A stretch of 7,062 nt of DNA from an uncultured Nannocystaceae bacterium (GTDB taxonomy: Bacteria > Myxococcota_A > Polyangia > Nannocystales > Nannocystaceae): positions 1 through 7,062 of the forward strand of contig CALKDV010000294.1 of NCBI GenBank assembly GCA_938084085.1. Direction: 5' to 3'. Made by a program: the position numbers and the translations under genes. Positions 4,446 through 7,062 of this stretch are shown here, piece after piece (position 1 is the first letter of the stretch; each line of letters starts with the position of its first letter). Under the pieces are notes generated by a model. That model worked only from the letters and a program-made list of their open reading frames with translations. It was not told the DNA's origin and ran no database searches.

Positions 4446-6545
4446 CTACAGTTTTTCTTTGCCGCTAAGCGCGGGCCGGTAGCGCTTATTTATTCGCAGC
4501 GCCATATCGTAGTAGTGCCGCGCCTGCCGGGAGTTGCCCTTTTTCCGGTACCCATCTCCCAAACAGGTCAACACGTCCAGGTCGCGTGGGTTCCGGTCAA
4601 AGGCTTTTCGCAAGGTAGAGATCCCCTTGGAGAGGTTCCCCTGGCTAACATAGCGACACCCCTTGTCCACGAGCGCTCCTCCGCCCCCGGAGCTTTTCTT
4701 CTTCTTTTTCTTGGGCGTCGACGTGGTCGTCTTCGTCGTTGTTTTCTTGGGTGCGGGCTTCTTCGGGACCGCCTCCGCGATCGGGGCTCCAGTCTCACCA
4801 CCGGCCGTGCCCGTGGTGTCGCCGCCCGTACCACCCGTTCCCGTGGAACCCTCCGCCGACCCAGTGCCGGTCGTCCCGGTGTCTGCGGTCGCGCCATCCG
4901 TCCCCGTCTCCGCCGCGACTCCGACTGGCTCCACGGTCCCCCCATCTGGCGTCGTCGACGCATCTTTAGCTAACAACAACGGGATCTCGGCTCCCGTCGC
5001 CGCGCGTACAGACTGGTTAACTGATGGAACGAGCAAGGCAGAGACGCAGCCTGCGAGCCCGAGCAGCAACACCACCCCCAAAACCTTTTTTCCCCCGCCC
5101 GAGGTATCGTCGAACTCATCCAAGAGATCGTCCTCGAGGTCGTTGAAGAGTTCCTCCTCTTCGAGCCGTACCTGCTGCGTTTGACTTTGGGGTCGGGGCT
5201 GAGGCTCCGTCCCAAGAATCGTAGAGACCGACGGGACCCGAGCCACCGCCGCATCTGCCTCGTCCGGCACTTCCGCCTCCATCGAGGGGTCCTCATCGTC
5301 GTTGTCGTCGAAGGATTTCTCCTCCCCGAACACATCTGTGACCATGGCGTTGAGACTCGCATCATCGGCCGGTGCGTTCCCATCGAGCTGGCTCGACGAC
5401 GCGCTGAGCGACGGCGCACGTGGCGTCTCGCCGGAGTCAAGCGGCATCTCATCGTCGTCTGTGAACGCCCGTGAGAGTTGCAAGTCCGCGTCGGCAGCGA
5501 TCCCGCTCGGGGTCTCCACCAAATTTTGCGGAACACCTGCGGACGCACCCGGGAGCCCTGCCGCGGGCCCTGGCGATGACGCCGCTGGGGTCGCTGCTTC
5601 GGGTGCCGCCTCGCGCGCCATCTCCCCTGCGCGGAACGGCAACCCCGGCACGGCCACCGCGGGTGCCGCGGCGACCACACGCGGACCGCTCGCTGCCGAG
5701 TCCTCCACGTCCACCACCGGCGACGTTGTCCTTGGGCTCTCCACGGGGACGAAGGGACTCGACGGTCGAAGCACCGCCCGGCTTCCAGAATCGCTGACCT
5801 TCCCTGGAGGGACCGGGGTGAACGGAGGCCGCGCCCTCGGAGCCGCGGGCACTCCCCGTCCTGGCACCCGGGCGGTCGGAGCAGCGAAGCTGGGCGCGGT
5901 TGGGTTGGGGGCCGCCATAGGCGCCATCGGTGTCCCCGTCGGCGCGGTCGGCACCGGCACGCCGGGGGCTGGCGCCACCGGCACCCCGGGCGCTCGCGGT
6001 GGGAGCACTGGAAATGAACCCGAGCCTGGTCGGGTGAGTACCGTCGGCGCTCTCGCCGAGCCTGGCCCCCCAGGGACGACCGGAAACGACCCGCTGGGAG
6101 ACGGGACCGGGGCAGGGGGACTCGGCACTGCGGGGGTCGCATGCTGCTGCCCATAGGAGTGAAGGGTCGGCGCTCGTCCCACCGGAGGCGTTCCTCCGAA
6201 CGCCGGCGGTGGCGTCAAGATCGCTGCTGGGGTCGGCTGAAATACCGACGTCATTTGTGGAAGGTCGCCGAGGCGGATCCAAGTCTGTCCAGTGCGAGAG
6301 ACCTGGTCGTCTTGTTGCAAACGCCCCTCATTCGCCCACTGCCGCAGTGTCTGCACGTCACTGGCGGTGAACAACAGATCGTCACTCGTTCGAATTTGCC
6401 AGCCCAAGTCTTCATGCGGCGGCACGCCAGGTCCTACCCGGAAGACATGCTGACAAACCGTGCACCGTACGGAGAAACCCTCCGGCGGGGCCTCGCGCTC
6501 TTGAAGCGAAAACGAGGCTTCGCAGTTTTCACAAGACACGTGCAC
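4446..6545 (-). CDS. Zinc-ribbon / GYF / disordered linker / TM / TPR envelope protein (GltJ-AgmX-like head)
   Basis: A 699-residue bitopic membrane protein. Residues 1-40 form an MJ0042-type zinc ribbon with Cys5, Cys8, Cys28 and Cys31. Residues 48-97 (GWQIRTSDDLLFTASDVQTLRQW...) resemble the GYF_2 domain. Residues 98-486 are low-complexity and Pro/Ala-rich, with acidic islands near 350-375, 394-426 and 458-480. Lys-Lys precedes a membrane helix at 488-506, so by the positive-inside rule the N-terminal head is cytoplasmic. Outside lie a Gly/Thr-rich spacer (547-588), a Lys-rich stretch (594-617), and two TPR-like repeats (about 623-690) with Gly, Tyr and Ala at TPR positions. The head layout matches the gliding protein GltJ/AgmX of Myxococcus, where zinc ribbon and linker sense the GTPase MglA, but here TPRs stand where GltJ has TonB-like domains. 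The start is GTG at 6545, with GGTGG upstream; a second GTG at 6539 is possible. An in-frame TAG at 6561-6563 rules out longer forms. Likely a scaffold linking cytoplasmic and periplasmic partners; specific function unknown. Confidence 0.88.
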   Translation of the reverse strand: MHVSCENCEASFSLQEREAPPEGFSVRCTVCQHVFRVGPGVPPHEDLGWQIRTSDDLLFTASDVQTLRQWANEGRLQQDDQVSRTGQTWIRLGDLPQMTSVFQPTPAAILTPPPAFGGTPPVGRAPTLHSYGQQHATPAVPSPPAPVPSPSGSFPVVPGGPGSARAPTVLTRPGSGSFPVLPPRAPGVPVAPAPGVPVPTAPTGTPMAPMAAPNPTAPSFAAPTARVPGRGVPAAPRARPPFTPVPPGKVSDSGSRAVLRPSSPFVPVESPRTTSPVVDVEDSAASGPRVVAAAPAVAVPGLPFRAGEMAREAAPEAATPAASSPGPAAGLPGASAGVPQNLVETPSGIAADADLQLSRAFTDDDEMPLDSGETPRAPSLSASSSQLDGNAPADDASLNAMVTDVFGEEKSFDDNDDEDPSMEAEVPDEADAAVARVPSVSTILGTEPQPRPQSQTQQVRLEEEELFNDLEDDLLDEFDDTSGGGKKVLGVVLLLGLAGCVSALLVPSVNQSVRAATGAEIPLLLAKDASTTPDGGTVEPVGVAAETGTDGATADTGTTGTGSAEGSTGTGGTGGDTTGTAGGETGAPIAEAVPKKPAPKKTTTKTTTSTPKKKKKKSSGGGGALVDKGCRYVSQGNLSKGISTLRKAFDRNPRDLDVLTCLGDGYRKKGNSRQARHYYDMALRINKRYRPALSGKEKL
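4466..4494 (+). terminator. Probable intrinsic terminator of the membrane-protein gene, inside the convergent CDS
   Basis: A 7-bp perfect stem TAAGCGC/GCGCTTA (4466-4472 and 4482-4488) with a 9-base loop is followed by T-rich TTTATT on the plus strand, 33 bases after the stop codon of the polytopic membrane protein gene. It lies within the last codons of the opposing TPR gene. On the minus strand no T run follows, so it should stop plus-strand transcription only. Confidence 0.55.
4695..4907 (-). repeat. Low-complexity coding repeat: Gly/Thr spacer and Lys/Thr tract in the zinc-ribbon/TPR protein
   Basis: Codons 547-588 encode an irregular TG/TGT/GGT-rich spacer. Codons 594-617 encode a Lys-rich segment with KKTTTKTTT and six consecutive lysines before the TPR region. 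These are coding microsatellite-like tracts, likely variable in length between strains, on the periplasmic side of the membrane helix. Confidence 0.7.
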
Positions 6546-6637
6546 GAGTTCTGGACCACCCTACCCTATCTGGCATCTTCAGGGAACCAGGATTGTGCCG
6601 GTATCGCCCCCTATTCACAGATGCACAATGTTCCCAG

Positions 6638-6835
6638 CTACACCACGGCAAAGGCAATTGCGGAGCCGGCGACGAGCACAGCCCCCGTGAGGCAGACCGC
6701 GAACAGCCGCATCGCGAATGGTGTCGCGACCACTTCTTCAAGTCCCGCCTCCGCACCACACTTCGCGCAGGCGTGAATCTCTTCCCCGTCCGACTGTTCG
6801 ATACGGTGGTGGCATCTGCTGCACAAACGCGCCAT
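6638..6835 (-). CDS. Small zinc-ribbon single-pass membrane protein
   Basis: This 65-residue protein consists of a zinc ribbon (CSRC at 5-8 and CAKC at 23-26, 14 residues between the pairs) and one hydrophobic helix (about 43-65) that ends the protein. Arg43 before the helix and the lack of any C-terminal tail suggest an N-in, tail-anchored-like protein with the metal site in the cytoplasm. I do not recognise a named family; short zinc-ribbon/TM proteins are common and mostly uncharacterised. It lies upstream of the 699-residue zinc-ribbon/TPR gene on the same strand with a 92-base gap, so the two may be co-transcribed. No ribosome-binding site precedes the ATG, which fits a leaderless start from the promoter-like sequence next to it. 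The Cys pattern, start and hydrophobic tail together make it a credible gene despite its size. Confidence 0.75.
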   Translation of the reverse strand: MARLCSRCHHRIEQSDGEEIHACAKCGAEAGLEEVVATPFAMRLFAVCLTGAVLVAGSAIAFAVV

Positions 6836-6841
6836 AGCAAG

Positions 6842-6870
6842 GGGTTACGCTGCGCGGCCCCCGATGTCAA
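6842..6870 (-). promoter_or_regulatory. Candidate promoter of the small zinc-ribbon gene
   Basis: On the minus strand a perfect -35 hexamer TTGACA (6870-6865) is followed after 17 bases by TAACCC (6847-6842), a weak -10 box. Transcription would start at about the A of the ATG at 6835, giving a leaderless or nearly leaderless mRNA. This agrees with the absence of a Shine-Dalgarno sequence. The -10 match is poor, so the call is tentative. Confidence 0.35.
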
Positions 6871-6899
6871 CTGCGCCCAAGAATCTAAGCCTTTACAGC

Positions 6900-6944
6900 C
6901 GGTTCACGCCACGATCACGCTCCGTGGCTCCCCATCGAGAACCG
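6900..6944. promoter_or_regulatory. Nested inverted repeats upstream of the response-regulator gene
   Basis: Two concentric inverted repeats lie just before the regulator start: outer arms CGGTTC (6900-6905) and GAACCG (6939-6944), inner arms GCCACG (6908-6913) and CGTGGC (6923-6928). They could form a cruciform or an RNA hairpin, or serve as an operator, perhaps for autoregulation by the response regulator. No matching regulator motif is known to me. Confidence 0.3.
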
Positions 6945-6963
6945 CTCATGGCATGATCAGGGG

Positions 6964-7062
6964 GTGCGCGCGCTCCTAATCGAGGACGATTCCAAGCTCG
7001 GTGATCTCACCCGTGAATACCTCCAGCACCAGGGCATCGACGTCACCTTGGTCGGAGATGGA
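6964..7062 (+). CDS. Response regulator, receiver domain N-terminus (partial)
   Basis: The 33 codons visible before the window end encode a classic receiver-domain start: beta-1 with the acidic pair (RALLIEDD, Glu7-Asp8-Asp9), helix 1 (SKLGDLTREYLQHQG), then beta-2 (IDVTLVGDG). The acidic residues bind Mg2+ in receivers; the phospho-accepting Asp would lie near residue 52, outside the window. The pattern is closest to OmpR/PhoB-type regulators, so a winged-helix output domain and a downstream sensor kinase are likely but unseen. The start is GTG at 6964, which gives the usual one or two residues before the hydrophobic beta-1 strand; no other in-frame start codon lies in the preceding 50 bases. 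AGGGG abuts the GTG, too close for a normal ribosome-binding site. It diverges from the small zinc-ribbon gene across 128 bases. Confidence 0.85.
   Translation, partial: MRALLIEDDSKLGDLTREYLQHQGIDVTLVGDG

Noticed and set aside
4640..4770. Pyrimidine-rich and T-rich tracts on the plus strand
   Set aside because: They are the complement of Lys codons in the TPR protein gene, not a regulatory or triplex element.
4970..6154. 394-codon open frame on the minus strand in another frame of the same gene
   Set aside because: The product is Arg/Pro/Ser-rich with no domain, while the overlapping frame encodes recognisable zinc-ribbon, GYF-like, TM and TPR regions.
5302..6156. Long open frame of 284 codons on the plus strand, opposite the zinc-ribbon/TPR gene
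   Set aside because: It is antisense to the low-complexity Pro/Ala linker, where GC-rich codons suppress stops in other frames. Its product is a Gly/Ala/Thr-rich mirror with no domain.

Overview
The window is GC-rich, densely packed bacterial DNA. It most likely comes from a Myxococcota / former Deltaproteobacteria lineage. The best clue is the gene at 4446-6545, whose N-terminus carries an MJ0042-type CxxC...CxxC zinc ribbon, then a GYF_2-like domain, then a long Pro/Ala-rich linker and one membrane helix. That architecture is typical of myxobacteria and relatives. The lineage is an inference from gene content. I see no IS element, phage gene, CRISPR array, tRNA or rRNA.

Left part (1-1780), all on the minus strand, reads as a peroxide-defence locus. 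A two-cysteine, thioredoxin-type glutathione peroxidase (1131-1637) overlaps by 4 bases (ATGA) the gene for a two-cysteine OhrR/OspR-type MarR repressor (679-1134). A perfect 17-bp inverted repeat (1676-1692) overlaps the likely gpx promoter and is the obvious candidate operator. An alpha/beta hydrolase follows on the same strand and runs off the left edge (1-512).

Middle part (1781-4432) holds two divergent genes. One encodes an exported N-acetylmuramoyl-L-alanine amidase (Amidase_3) with a twin-arginine-like signal (1781-2551, minus). The other encodes an unrecognised polytopic membrane protein of about 11-12 helices with a C-terminal soluble domain (2735-4432, plus). The latter converges on the next gene with only 13 bases between stop codons, and its probable terminator lies inside the neighbour's coding sequence.

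Right part (4446-7062) holds a 699-residue zinc-ribbon/GYF/disordered-linker/TM/TPR protein (minus). Upstream of it on the same strand is a 65-residue protein that is only a zinc ribbon plus one membrane helix (6638-6835). Diverging from that is the start of a response-regulator gene (6964 onward, plus) cut by the window end.

The most interesting content is the pair of zinc-ribbon membrane proteins. The large one has the cytoplasmic-head layout known from the Myxococcus gliding-motility protein GltJ/AgmX, but a periplasmic TPR pair replaces the TonB-like part. Its neighbours (amidase, polytopic membrane protein) are envelope proteins, but a shared function is not demonstrated by the sequence.
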